Positions 26,738 to 34,783 are shown, counted from the stretch's first letter. The stretch: 64,000 bases of DNA from DTPU01 sp963827855 (GCA_963827855.1 CAWHBY010000002.1:3782001-3846000); one strand, 5' to 3'. Translations and numbers: made by a program. Notes: generated by a model from the sequence alone, not told the origin.

Positions 26738-27081
26738 CCACGTCCTATGGACGTGGTCAGTGTCGGAAGCTAGGGCAGAAACGCTGAATGTGCTACTCCT
26801 GAGATTGAGTTGCTTCCGGAATCTCGAGCAAGGAGCAGCACATGAGTGGGTCCAAGGCTAACACATGGGACATGACATTCCCACCACCGTCCGGTGTATG
26901 TACCGAGTGCTGAAAGGCAACATGGCCGGGCAGGGGGCAGGCGGGCACGATGATTGGGGAGTGCCGCCCCAGACGCCGCAGAAGGATCATGTCCACCATG
27001 TTGCCACGGAACCGCGTGGTGGAAACAACCGGGTAGGTCCCCTATGGGGGCTCAAGTGAAAGCCACGCCCTATGGGCGTGG
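26738..27081. mobile_element. Decayed IS200/IS605-like segment bounded by TAT-loop hairpins
   Basis: Two nearly identical perfect 8-bp hairpins mark the ends. CCACGTCC-TAT-GGACGTGG is at 26738-26756 and CCACGCCC-TAT-GGGCGTGG at 27063-27081; the one difference in the stem is compensated on both arms. A third hairpin of the same build, CCCC-TAT-GGGG, is at 27039-27049, and CCACG/CGTGG pairs around 27004-27019. Subterminal hairpins with short loops in front of a GTGAAAGCCACGCC-type end are typical of IS200/IS605 elements and of the guide RNA at the 3' end of tnpB. No tnpA or tnpB coding remnant is recognisable, so this is a nonautonomous or decayed copy at best. Confidence 0.42.
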
Positions 27082-27093
27082 ATTCTATTTCAG

Positions 27094-27102
27094 AAGGGAG
27101 GA
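27094..27102 (+). promoter_or_regulatory. Ribosome binding site fixing the second FkbM start
   Basis: AAGGGAGGA ends 4 nt before the ATG at 27107. It selects this start over a longer frame that would read backwards through the hairpin element. Confidence 0.75.
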
Positions 27103-27106
27103 CCAA

Positions 27107-27847
27107 ATGACCCCGCTCAAGCTGATGGTCAAGCGGGTGCTCCCCCGGTGGATGCTGCCGTGGTGTCGGCAGGTGTGGAGGGTCTATCTGGCATGGGGCG
27201 GCCGGATCTCCTATGCCGAAGGGGGAGAAGACTTGCTGCTGGCATCCTTGTTGGCACGAGAGGAGACAGACGGGTTCTACGTTGACGTTGGAGCCCACCA
27301 TCCCACGTGGCGATCCAATACCTACCGCTGCTATAGAAGCGGGTGGCGGGGCATCAACGTGGATCCTATCCCGGGCATGAAGAGCATGTTCGATCGCCGC
27401 CGGCCAAGGGACGTTAATATAGAATGCGGGGTAGCTAGCCAGACGGGGATGATGACCTACTATCTCTTCCAGGAGCCAGAGGTCAACGGATTCTGCCGAG
27501 AGCTGTCCAGAGAGAGGGCCTCGCGTGGAACCTTTCATCTTCTGAGCCACAGAGAGATCCCCGTAGTGACACTCAAGCAGATACTGGATGACTACCTCCC
27601 TGCAGGCGTGGACATCGACGTACTGAACGTGGACACGGAAGGCATGGACCTGGAGGTCCTCCAGTCCAATGACTGGTGCAAGTATCATCCCAGATTTGTG
27701 CTCGCGGAAATCAAAGGGGACTTAGCGGAGATGGGGTCCGATCCCATCTGTGGTTTCCTGCAGGCGCTTGGGTACCGGTTACGAGCGAAGACCGTGAAGA
27801 CGGCCATCTTCGAACACAATGATAAGACCTGTCCGAATCCGGCTTGA
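27107..27847 (+). CDS. FkbM family methyltransferase (second paralogue)
   Basis: 246 residues. After a basic N-terminal helix (LMVKRVLPRWMLPWCRQVWRVYLAWG) come SYAEGGEDLLLASLL and GFYVDVGAHHPTWRSNTYRCYRSGWRGINVDPIPG. The latter is the motif I to II region of the FkbM subfamily in which VDVGAxHP precedes the short-chain binding loop; IDVLNVDTEGMDLEVLQSNDW is the DxEGxD signature. It overlaps the radical SAM gene downstream by 29 nt, suggesting the two act on the same substrate. It is diverged from the FkbM at 2093, so the locus has two different methylation steps. Confidence 0.85.
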   Translation: MTPLKLMVKRVLPRWMLPWCRQVWRVYLAWGGRISYAEGGEDLLLASLLAREETDGFYVDVGAHHPTWRSNTYRCYRSGWRGINVDPIPGMKSMFDRRRPRDVNIECGVASQTGMMTYYLFQEPEVNGFCRELSRERASRGTFHLLSHREIPVVTLKQILDDYLPAGVDIDVLNVDTEGMDLEVLQSNDWCKYHPRFVLAEIKGDLAEMGSDPICGFLQALGYRLRAKTVKTAIFEHNDKTCPNPA

Positions 27848-28844
27848 AGCCTCCTCCGTCTGTCAGTTGCGATGTCCATCGTGCCCTACAGCGGGCACAG
27901 CGACTGATTCGGTCATTGGGAGGGGGTTTCTCGCGTTTGCCGATTTCAGGAGGACCCTGGATGAGAATGGATGGGTGTCCTGGATCGAGTTGTCCAACTA
28001 TGGCGAAATCCTCCTGAATCCCGACTTGTTGGACATACTGGAGTATGCCGATCGCCGCGGGGTCCGTCTGACGGCAAGAAACGGAGTCAACCTCAATGCC
28101 GTCGGATGTGACGTGCTCGAGGGACTCGTCAGGTACCGATTCCGGACGATGACTTGCTCCGTCGATGGTGTCACGAATGAGACTTACACCAAGTACCGGG
28201 TCAATGGGGACCTCGGTGCTGTGATGGACAACATCAAGAGAATCAACCGGCTGAAGCGGGATTACCGATCCCGCTATCCCCTTCTGACGTGGCAATTCGT
28301 GGCCATGGGGCACAACCTCCATGAGATCCCTGCAGCCAGAAGATTGGCTGAGAGTTTGGGCATGGAGTTTCACTTGAAACTCACGTGGGACGACGCGTTC
28401 TCGCCTGTGCATGACAAGGACTTGCTGAGGAGAGAAATAGGCGTCGCGTCAAGGGAGGAGTTTGCCAACAAGTATGGATCGGACTACATGCAGGGGATTT
28501 GCCATCAGTTGTGGGATCAGCCACAGATTAACTGGGATGGGAGAGTACTAGGGTGTTGCCGTAATTTCTGGGGTACGTTCGGGGGCAATGCCTTTCAGGA
28601 AGGCCTTCTGCACGCGATCACCAACGAGACGATGGACTACGCAAGGCAGATGCTTCTGGGGGACCGTGCACCAAGAGATGACATTCCCTGTGCGAGATGC
28701 CAAATCTACCGAACCATGCGAACGAGTGGCAGATGGCTCAACAGGGGTATCTCTCGGGATGCTGTCCGCGCGATCAGGAGGATAGTTCGTTGGCCCCGAT
28801 GGCGAAGGCTGGCGGAGCATCCGATGTGGCTGCGGTGGGTCTAG
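27819..28844 (+). CDS. Radical SAM protein with C-terminal SPASM-like Cys region
   Basis: 341 residues. The core has RIRLEASSVCQLRCPSCPTAG with the CxxxCxxC cluster ligands, then WIELSNYGEILLNPDLLDILEYA and FRTMTCSVDGVTNETYTKYRVNGD. C-terminal Cys residues in QINWDGRVLGCCRNFWGTFGG and PCARCQIYR look like a SPASM/twitch auxiliary cluster site. The family (MoaA/NifB/PqqE-like) is known for peptide or small-molecule maturation; related genes also occur next to FkbM methyltransferases in polysaccharide loci. The exact reaction is unknown. Confidence 0.83.
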   Translation: MIRPVRIRLEASSVCQLRCPSCPTAGTATDSVIGRGFLAFADFRRTLDENGWVSWIELSNYGEILLNPDLLDILEYADRRGVRLTARNGVNLNAVGCDVLEGLVRYRFRTMTCSVDGVTNETYTKYRVNGDLGAVMDNIKRINRLKRDYRSRYPLLTWQFVAMGHNLHEIPAARRLAESLGMEFHLKLTWDDAFSPVHDKDLLRREIGVASREEFANKYGSDYMQGICHQLWDQPQINWDGRVLGCCRNFWGTFGGNAFQEGLLHAITNETMDYARQMLLGDRAPRDDIPCARCQIYRTMRTSGRWLNRGISRDAVRAIRRIVRWPRWRRLAEHPMWLRWV

Positions 28845-29070
28845 TCCCGGTGAGACCAAGGTCAGGCTGCTTCAATCAGCATTGAAATTCAACCGCTCAG
28901 GGAACTGGCCGGCCATGAACGGTTGCGGATCCATACTGCCGAGAGCTCTGTGGCCGGGTCAATAGGTTAGATCCACTACTAAGGCCCCTCGCCCTCAGAT
29001 GGCGATTGCCTGATCCGTTTAAGGCGGGCGTGCACGTTCGCAGGACAGCAGGGGCGGAGAAACAAGAAAC

Positions 29071-29101
29071 CGGGAGACGATCCGCAAAGGACCGTCTCCC
29101 G
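29071..29101 (-). terminator. Rho-independent terminator hairpin after the PEP-CTERM gene
   Basis: CGGGAGACG pairs with CGTCTCCCG over 9 bp, with additional pairing of TCC with GGA inside and a GCAAA loop. On the minus strand the stem is followed by GTTTCTTGTTTC, a T-rich run, and it lies about 45 nt after the stop of the minus-strand gene ending at 29144. On the plus strand CTATTTTG follows, so it may also stop read-through from the glycan operon. Confidence 0.7.
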
Positions 29102-29143
29102 TCCTATTTTGTGGAGACTGCCGGAGGCAGGGCGTGTAACAAC

Positions 29144-29815
29144 CTAGGAGGGCCTTCTCCCTCGCAGCCACCCGGTGACGGCTGTGCCAAGTCCAACGAG
29201 GACAAGTGCGCCGGGGACTGGGGCGTGGGGTATGCCACCGTGGGTAACCGACACATCATCGATAACCGGGCCTGCCCCACCAGCCGTCCCTGAGGTAGAG
29301 AGGAACTTCAGGATCGTTCCACTGGTGGGAGCCTGGAACGTCCACGACCGACTTTCCCACTGCATGTCATCTACCGTGCTATTCGGAGTGAAGATGAAGT
29401 CCTGCTGAGCTCCTCCGCCATCCAGTGTCGTCGCAAAGACTGTGAGGGTCTTGTCGATGGCACTGTAGTTGCGGTTTGGGTTGCCAGACATCTTGAAGGC
29501 CAGGGTGTACCAATCGCCTGCCACCGTATCGATGGTCTGCTGCGCCCAACCGATGTTGTTGCCGTTAAGGTCAAGGCTATAGCTACCCTCAACTTGCTGC
29601 CACAGTGTGCCTACCACATCTACGGCCGCAGTGCCATCGCCGCCCACAACCCACGGGCTGATGATAGTCGAACCGGGCGATAGCGGGAGGAAGTTCCCTA
29701 CAGTAGCGCCGTCTGTGTCCTCGAAGCCGCCATTGGTTATCAGGTTCGTCGGGCCTGCGTTGACTGCAACAGTTGCGACAAACAACGTCAAGGCTGCTGC
29801 TATGTGCCTTCTCAT
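29144..29815 (-). CDS. Choice-of-anchor C family protein with PEP-CTERM-like sorting tail
   Basis: 223 residues. A signal peptide (MRRHIAAALTLFVATVAVNA) precedes a single beta-sandwich domain beginning NLITNGGFEDTDG, with STIISPWVVGGDGTAAVDVVG and SYSLDLNGNNIGWAQQTI, the layout of the DUF642-like/choice-of-anchor C family. The C-terminus, PVPGALVLVGLGTAVTGWLRGRR, is a short VPGA-type motif, a hydrophobic helix and a basic end: a PEP-CTERM-type signal for exosortase-mediated surface sorting. GGAGGAA at 29823-29829 gives the RBS for this ATG. PEP-CTERM systems are known to go with EPS loci. No exosortase gene is seen in this window. Confidence 0.82.
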   Translation of the reverse strand: MRRHIAAALTLFVATVAVNAGPTNLITNGGFEDTDGATVGNFLPLSPGSTIISPWVVGGDGTAAVDVVGTLWQQVEGSYSLDLNGNNIGWAQQTIDTVAGDWYTLAFKMSGNPNRNYSAIDKTLTVFATTLDGGGAQQDFIFTPNSTVDDMQWESRSWTFQAPTSGTILKFLSTSGTAGGAGPVIDDVSVTHGGIPHAPVPGALVLVGLGTAVTGWLRGRRPS

Positions 29816-30545
29816 CTCGGTGTTCCTCCAAAACGTGCGCCCCACTCTTAGTTTGTTCTCTATGCCGCTATGATTGCGGCAGGCCTTAATTAGAGACGGT
29901 ACGGTTGCATCTTCCTTTGCGTGACAATGCACTGGGCAGCACACAGCTGACCCCCCATCCGATTCCTTAGGTCGAAAGCGGCGAGCCCCCACGCTCCTCT
30001 TTCGCCCCTCCTCCTTATTCTCCCATTGCCATTGGTCGCTCCCCGCTGCCGTGGCAACCTGCAGGATTATGTGTATTATGCTGTTTTGACTCCACAATGT
30101 CAAGCGTCCGGCAGGGAGTGAGGGAACAACGTGGATCTGCTCCATCCCATGGTCGAGTCCGAGAATGTGTGGGTGTGGTGTAAGCTGTTTATCAGACTCA
30201 ACTTAAGAGTGGCCGGCATGTGATCAGCAGCGCAGTTGTCACCTGAGGAGAACCCTCAAGTCCCGCCATGGAGGGCAAGATTTTTCCGGCTGGGAAGACC
30301 GAGGCTGAGGGAAGAAGATACCTGTGGTGGATCGATGGAAGCGAGTGGAGCCTGTCGGAGTGCTTCGGCTGAACGCGGCGTGAAGACGAGTGATGTCTGT
30401 GGAGCGTTCTCGCCTGTCGCCAGTTGCCCGGAGACGCGTGGGTGCCTGCTTGGGGCCATGCACGGATCTGATGTGGCACGAGCAGCCCACCGTCTCCGGG
30501 TAACTGGATAACAGGAGTCCTGAAGATCAGGGATGCGGACTTGGG
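29816..30545. other. Gene-free stretch between the two sorted proteins
   Basis: About 730 bp without a convincing gene on either strand. Near its left end GCCGC pairs with GCGGC around TATGATT (about 29869-29885), just upstream of the 29815 start on the minus strand, and the region should contain that gene's promoter. No clear -35/-10 or sigma-54 box could be fixed by eye. Confidence 0.45.
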
Positions 30546-31190
30546 CTAGACAATCCTCCTGCTTCGCAGCCAGCCCAGGACTACCGCACCCAGGCCTGTC
30601 AGAATCATGTCCCCGGGGAGTGGCACTGCCGAGACCTGCACATCGTCAAGGACCGGTCCAGAACCCATGAGCTCAACCGGGGTTGCTGATGTGAAACTGA
30701 TCTCTGACATAGTGCTGTCAGCCTGGAACGAGAGCGTGTGTGTCTCCCACATCATGTCTTGGGCCGTGTTGACACGGGTGAATGAAAAGGGCAGGTCATT
30801 CACCGGGCCAGCGGCCACCGTCATGTCCTTGGCTCCTGCGCGGCCTGGATTGCCGGACATCGCGAAGCTGAGCTCGTACCACTGGCCGACCTCTGTGGGG
30901 ATTGCCTGAGAGATGCAGCCGGGGCCGCTGCCATTGAGATCAAGGGCCTTGGTTCCCTCATAGACATTCCACGAGTCTTGCGTAACAATGTCTACCGCCG
31001 CCGTCTCAGGGCCGCTGACGGTCCAGCCGACCAAACTGGTTGCGCCTGATGGGATGGCCACGAAGCGGGCAGTCCCGATGGGGTCTGGGCTCAGTTCAAA
31101 GCTGCCGTTGACGACTAGATTGGTGGGGGCTGCGATGGCATGCAGGGCCATGGCCAGCACGATTGTCGATACACACGCGAGTCTTTTCAT
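30546..31190 (-). CDS. Choice-of-anchor C family protein with PEP-CTERM-like tail (paralogue)
   Basis: 214 residues, same plan as the neighbour. A signal peptide (MKRLACVSTIVLAMALHAIAA) is followed by NLVVNGSFELSPDPIG, ATSLVGWTVSGPETAAVDIV, TKALDLNGSGPGCISQAI, GQWYELSFAMSGNPGRAG and a C-terminal VPLPGDMILTGLGAVVLGWLRSRR sorting tail. GGAGGAG at 31198-31204 lies 7 nt before the ATG, the same spacing as in the paralogue, and both genes share the CCTCCAAAA leader, so they stem from a tandem duplication that included the 5' region. Sequence has diverged considerably since. Confidence 0.82.
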   Translation of the reverse strand: MKRLACVSTIVLAMALHAIAAPTNLVVNGSFELSPDPIGTARFVAIPSGATSLVGWTVSGPETAAVDIVTQDSWNVYEGTKALDLNGSGPGCISQAIPTEVGQWYELSFAMSGNPGRAGAKDMTVAAGPVNDLPFSFTRVNTAQDMMWETHTLSFQADSTMSEISFTSATPVELMGSGPVLDDVQVSAVPLPGDMILTGLGAVVLGWLRSRRIV

Positions 31191-31603
31191 CTCACCACTC
31201 CTCCAAAAAGAAGCCATACCTGTACGGTTAACTCGCCAGCCTGTCCGGTCACGCTCCGGACGGCCTTGCGAGACATCACGCAGGATGCATGGGGCGGTCT
31301 GCACGTACGTTCGCTTGCCTCGTGCGCAGACTCCCTGCGTTCAACTATGGAGACAGAAGAGGGGAGACATTCGCAAATAGCCCTGTTCAGCTCCTCCGCT
31401 TAATCTCTATTGCCACGGACTGGAAAGAGGCTGTCGTGACAACTAGCAGCCATATACCCCGTGAGGCTCTGGTTTGTCAAGGGCTTTTTGGAGAAAAAAG
31501 GGAGCAAGAATGACCCGATGGAGGCGGTGGCCGGCCTTGTTCGGCTTTCTCTGGAAGGTGGGCTCTTGCCAGTCAGGAATCGGTCGGCTATGCTGAGCGC
31601 ACT
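31191..31603. other. Divergent intergenic region upstream of gmd
   Basis: About 410 bp separating the minus-strand sorted protein from the plus-strand gmd gene; it should hold both promoters. TTTTTGGAGAAAAAAGGGAGCAAG at about 31487-31507 is A/T-rich against the local background. No gene or hairpin of note was found. Confidence 0.4.
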
Positions 31604-32608
31604 ATGAAAAGAGCACTGGTCTCCGGCATCACTGGGCAGGATGGATCTTACCTGGCGGAGTTCCTCCTGAAAAAGGGATATGAGGTCTGGGGGGTCATCC
31701 GACGAAGCTCCTCCTTCAATACAGGTCGTATCGATCACCTGTATAAGGACCCGCACGATCAGCCCAAGCTCAAACTGGTCTATGGGGACCTCACGGACGG
31801 CAGCAACCTCTCGTCGATCCTCAATGAGATTGAGCCCGATGAGGTCTACAATCTGGGCGCCCAAAGCCACGTGAAGGTCAGCTTCGAGATGCCCATCTAT
31901 ACCACTAACGCCGATGCCCTGGGGACCTTGCGCCTCCTGGAATCGGTGCGGCACATGAAGAAGCCGGCGAGGTTCTATCAGGCGTCGAGCAGCGAGATGT
32001 TCGGGAAGGTCGTGGAGACCCCTCAGACGGAGACGACGCCGTTCTATCCCCGCAGTCCCTACGCCTGCGCAAAGGTGTACAGCTACTGGCAGACCGTCAA
32101 CTACCGAGAGGCGTATTCGTTGTTCGCCTGCAACGGCATTCTGTTCAATCATGAGTCCCCGCGCCGCGGCGAGACCTTCGTGACCCGCAAGATCACGCGC
32201 GCGGCCTGTCGAATCAAAGAGGGGCTGCAGGACAAGCTCTACCTGGGTAATCTGGAAGCCAAGCGAGACTGGGGATTTGCCGGCGACTACGTGGAGGCCA
32301 TGTGGCTGATGCTCCAGCAGGAAAGCCCAGACGACTACGTCGTGGCCACGGGCGAGACGCATTCAGTCCGGGAATTCTGTGAGTTGACCTTTGAGCGGTT
32401 GGGATTGGACTGGCAGCAGTACGTGGAGGTCGACTCCAGATACTTCCGGCCCACAGAGGTGGATCTGCTCCTGGGCGATGCCTCCAAGGCCCGAAAGGCC
32501 CTGGGGTGGATCCCTCGTGTGACCTTCAGGGAATTGGCGGCCATGATGGTCGATGCCGACTGGGGGAGGGCCAAGAAGGAACGCCTTCTGAAAGAAGCAG
32601 GGCATTAA
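31604..32608 (+). CDS. gmd: GDP-mannose 4,6-dehydratase
   Basis: 334 residues, the usual size. RALVSGITGQDGSYLAEFLLKKGYEVWGVIRRSSSFNTGRIDHLY is the signature N-terminus; GDLTDGSNLSSILNEIEPDEVYNLGAQSHVKVSFE, the Ser-Ser-Glu active site SSSEMFGK, and Tyr-Lys in YACAKVYSYW follow. NHESPRRGETFVTRKITRA is also conserved. The enzyme makes GDP-4-keto-6-deoxy-D-mannose, the substrate of the next gene. One repeat element lies between them. Confidence 0.96.
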   Translation: MKRALVSGITGQDGSYLAEFLLKKGYEVWGVIRRSSSFNTGRIDHLYKDPHDQPKLKLVYGDLTDGSNLSSILNEIEPDEVYNLGAQSHVKVSFEMPIYTTNADALGTLRLLESVRHMKKPARFYQASSSEMFGKVVETPQTETTPFYPRSPYACAKVYSYWQTVNYREAYSLFACNGILFNHESPRRGETFVTRKITRAACRIKEGLQDKLYLGNLEAKRDWGFAGDYVEAMWLMLQQESPDDYVVATGETHSVREFCELTFERLGLDWQQYVEVDSRYFRPTEVDLLLGDASKARKALGWIPRVTFRELAAMMVDADWGRAKKERLLKEAGH

Positions 32609-32716
32609 CGCAGAGTGCCAAGGGCAAAGTGCAATGGCAGGCGGGTTGTGAGCTATGTGCTGTGCGCTGTGCGTCTGGTTTCCTGAAACGCGAAGCTCGG
32701 AACTCATAGCTCAGAG
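32609..32716. repeat. Heptad-repeat element B with inverted arms
   Basis: Directly after the gmd stop. The left arm reads in 7-bp units from 32650: GAGCTAT, GTGCTGT, GCGCTGT, GCGTCTG. The right arm, read on the opposite strand from 32712, gives GAGCTAT, GAGTTCC, GAGCTTC, GCGTTTC. Between them is a small hairpin, GTTTC-CT-GAAAC (32678-32689). The outer 8 bp of the arms (GAGCTATG) are perfect inverted copies. Upstream of it, TGCC/GGCA pairs are scattered (32613-32640). Confidence 0.6.
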
Positions 32717-32748
32717 CGTAGGTCGGTCTGTGTCTCACATGAATCAAT

Positions 32749-33708
32749 ATGCTTGACCTAGCGAAGGAACGAATCGTTGTCACAGGCGGGGCGGGGTTCC
32801 TGGGCCAATACGTCCAGCGACGATTGTTGGACCGAGGCGTGAGACCCGAGAACCTGTTGGTGCCGCGGATTGAGGACTACGATCTGACCCGAGAGGCGGA
32901 CGTGGCCAGGATGTACAACGAGATGGCGCCCTCGGTGATTATTCACCTGGCCGCTCAAGTGGGAGGCATCGGAGCCAACCGTGCCAATCCCGGCAGGTTC
33001 TTCTACGCCAACATGGCGATGGGCCTACACCTCATAGAGCAGGCCCGCCTGAAGGGGGTGAAGAAGTTTGTGCAGGTGGGCACGATCTGTGCATACCCGA
33101 AGTTTACGCCCGTGCCCTTCAAGGAAGAACACCTGTGGGAGGGATATCCCGAAGAGACCAACGCGCCCTATGGGATCGCCAAGAAGGCCTTGTTGGTCAT
33201 GCTGCAGAGTTACCGCCAGCAGTACGGCCTTGTCGGGATCTACCTGCTGCCGGTCAATCTCTATGGACCAGGCGACAACTTCGACCTGGAGACGAGCCAC
33301 GTCATCCCCGCCCTGATCCGCAAGTTCTGCCACGCCGTGGACACCCATGCAGACCAGGTCACCCTCTGGGGGACAGGGTCTGCCAGTCGCGAGTTCTTTT
33401 ACGTCGACGATGCCGCGTCCGCCCTGGTCATGGCCGCGGAGAAGTACGACGGTCCCGAACCCGTCAACATTGGGGCCGGTTTTGAGATCACCATTCGTGA
33501 CTTGGCTGAGAAGATCAAGCGGCTGACGGGCTTCTCCGGAGCGATGGTCTGGGATTCTTCCAAGCCCGATGGTCAACCGCGTCGCTGCCTGGATGTCTCG
33601 CGGGCCCGCGAGTCCTTTGGGTTCATGGCCAGCACGCCGTTTGATGAGGGACTACAGAGGACCATCACCTGGTGGCGGGATACGGGCAGTAGATTGGCCT
33701 CAGTCTGA
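32749..33708 (+). CDS. fcl: GDP-L-fucose synthase
   Basis: 319 residues. ERIVVTGGAGFLGQYVQRRLL is the NADP-binding motif. EDYDLTREADVARMYNEMAPSVIIHLAAQVGGIGANRANPG is diagnostic for Fcl/WcaG, and GTICAYPKFTPVPFKEEHLWEGYPEETNAPYGIAKKA carries the active-site Cys-Ala-Tyr and the YxxxK. The protein does the 3,5-epimerisation and 4-reduction of the Gmd product to GDP-L-fucose. With gmd it gives the locus a second fucose-type donor besides UDP-FucNAc. Confidence 0.95.
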   Translation: MLDLAKERIVVTGGAGFLGQYVQRRLLDRGVRPENLLVPRIEDYDLTREADVARMYNEMAPSVIIHLAAQVGGIGANRANPGRFFYANMAMGLHLIEQARLKGVKKFVQVGTICAYPKFTPVPFKEEHLWEGYPEETNAPYGIAKKALLVMLQSYRQQYGLVGIYLLPVNLYGPGDNFDLETSHVIPALIRKFCHAVDTHADQVTLWGTGSASREFFYVDDAASALVMAAEKYDGPEPVNIGAGFEITIRDLAEKIKRLTGFSGAMVWDSSKPDGQPRRCLDVSRARESFGFMASTPFDEGLQRTITWWRDTGSRLASV

Positions 33709-33921
33709 GACATCGGCAGCCATCCTGAAGGCTATCACCTTCTGCGATTGCGAGGTCGACGAAAGGGAACGCGGTTTTGTCTTGCATCAGTGACCCCGGA
33801 TCGTATAATGCTGCTCTTGCATGGCGACACGAGTAGCCTGTCTCTCTCCAACTCGGACGAAGGTGATGGCAGGAAGTGGTGTGGTGGTAATTTCTGTCTC
33901 AGTTGATAGGATGGGATTGGG

Positions 33922-34677
33922 ATGGATATGGGAGCCAAGGTAGGCCAGGCCCATGGGACGGGCCATGCGAGTCGGATTTCCAGGGTCGAGAGCTACCAGC
34001 GTGGCGAGGCAGTCGGCGCCCTGACAAGTCACGACATGGTGATGGATCACCTGATGGCGATCCGCGCCACACTGCCGAGGGGATTCCAGGATGTCCCAAG
34101 GCAATCTGCGGTGCATGAACTCTCCATTCGGCTTCTAGATCTTGCGGGGGCAGCCGGGATCCTCATCTTGAGTCTGCCCATCATGACCCTGCTAGCCGTC
34201 CTTATCAAGGTCAGCTCTGCGGGGCCCATTCTCTACAAACAAGAGCGAGTGGGAAAGAGCGGAAGGGTGTTCACCCTCTACAAGTTCCGTAGCATGATTG
34301 ATGATGCCGAAAAGCACGTCGGTCCTGTGTGGGCGGCAAAGGACGATGGTCGAGTGACACCGCTGGGCAAGGTGATGAGGAAGATGCGATTCGACGAGCT
34401 TCCCCAATTGTTCAACGTGATCAAGGGGGACATGAGTCTCGTGGGGCCGCGGCCTGAGAGACCTTTCTTCGTCGGCCGTCATAAGGCCCTTCAGGGAATA
34501 CGGTTGGCCGTGAAGCCCGGCCTTACCGGCCTGGCGCAGATCAGGGCGTTCTACGATCTGAAGCCCGACCACAAGCTCAGATACGACCATCTGTACATCC
34601 AGAACCGGTCGTTCTGGCTCAACATCTCCATCCTGGCCAAGACCATCCCAGTGGTCCTGCAGAAGACGGGGTGGTAG
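33922..34677 (+). CDS. Undecaprenyl-phosphate sugar phosphotransferase (monotopic PGT, WcaJ/PglC-like)
   Basis: 251 residues. About 65 residues of unrecognised N-terminus precede the bacterial sugar transferase domain: one hydrophobic segment (LLDLAGAAGILILSLPIMTLLAVLIK), GPILYKQERVGKSGRVFTLYKFRSM, then RFDELPQLFNVIKGDMSLVGPRPERPFF, with the Asp-Glu catalytic pair. Only one membrane segment is seen, as in PglC-type monotopic enzymes rather than the five-helix WbaP. It would start repeat-unit assembly on undecaprenyl phosphate. Genes of this kind commonly close EPS clusters. The start could be later than the ATG given. Confidence 0.9.
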   Translation: MDMGAKVGQAHGTGHASRISRVESYQRGEAVGALTSHDMVMDHLMAIRATLPRGFQDVPRQSAVHELSIRLLDLAGAAGILILSLPIMTLLAVLIKVSSAGPILYKQERVGKSGRVFTLYKFRSMIDDAEKHVGPVWAAKDDGRVTPLGKVMRKMRFDELPQLFNVIKGDMSLVGPRPERPFFVGRHKALQGIRLAVKPGLTGLAQIRAFYDLKPDHKLRYDHLYIQNRSFWLNISILAKTIPVVLQKTGW

Positions 34678-34684
34678 GATACGG

Positions 34685-34775
34685 GTTTTAGGAGTTAGGA
34701 GTTAGGTTTTATGTAGTGCGGGCACAAAGACGCGCTTGTGCAGTTGCCTAGAACCTAGAACTTAAGACCTAAGAC
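34685..34775. repeat. Heptad-repeat element C with inverted arms and hairpin
   Basis: Best-formed member of the set, between the convergent glycan and folC genes. Left arm units from 34685: GTTTTAG, GAGTTAG, GAGTTAG, GTTTTAT. Right arm units from 34748: CTAGAAC, CTAGAAC, TTAAGAC, CTAAGAC, which on the opposite strand read GTCTTAG, GTCTTAA, GTTCTAG, GTTCTAG. Between them lies GCACAA pairing with TTGTGC (34722-34741). The element begins 8 nt beyond the folC stop and could serve both genes as a 3'-end structure. Confidence 0.65.
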
Positions 34776-34783
34776 TCCCGGCT

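Noticed and set aside
26628..26861. 77-codon plus-strand frame spanning the left TAT-loop hairpin
   Set aside because: Part of it is encoded by the hairpin itself, and no homology to a transposase could be recognised.
29816..30145. N-terminal extension of the PEP-CTERM protein to about 333 residues
   Set aside because: The added sequence is not protein-like and precedes a clear signal peptide with its own RBS at 29823-29829.
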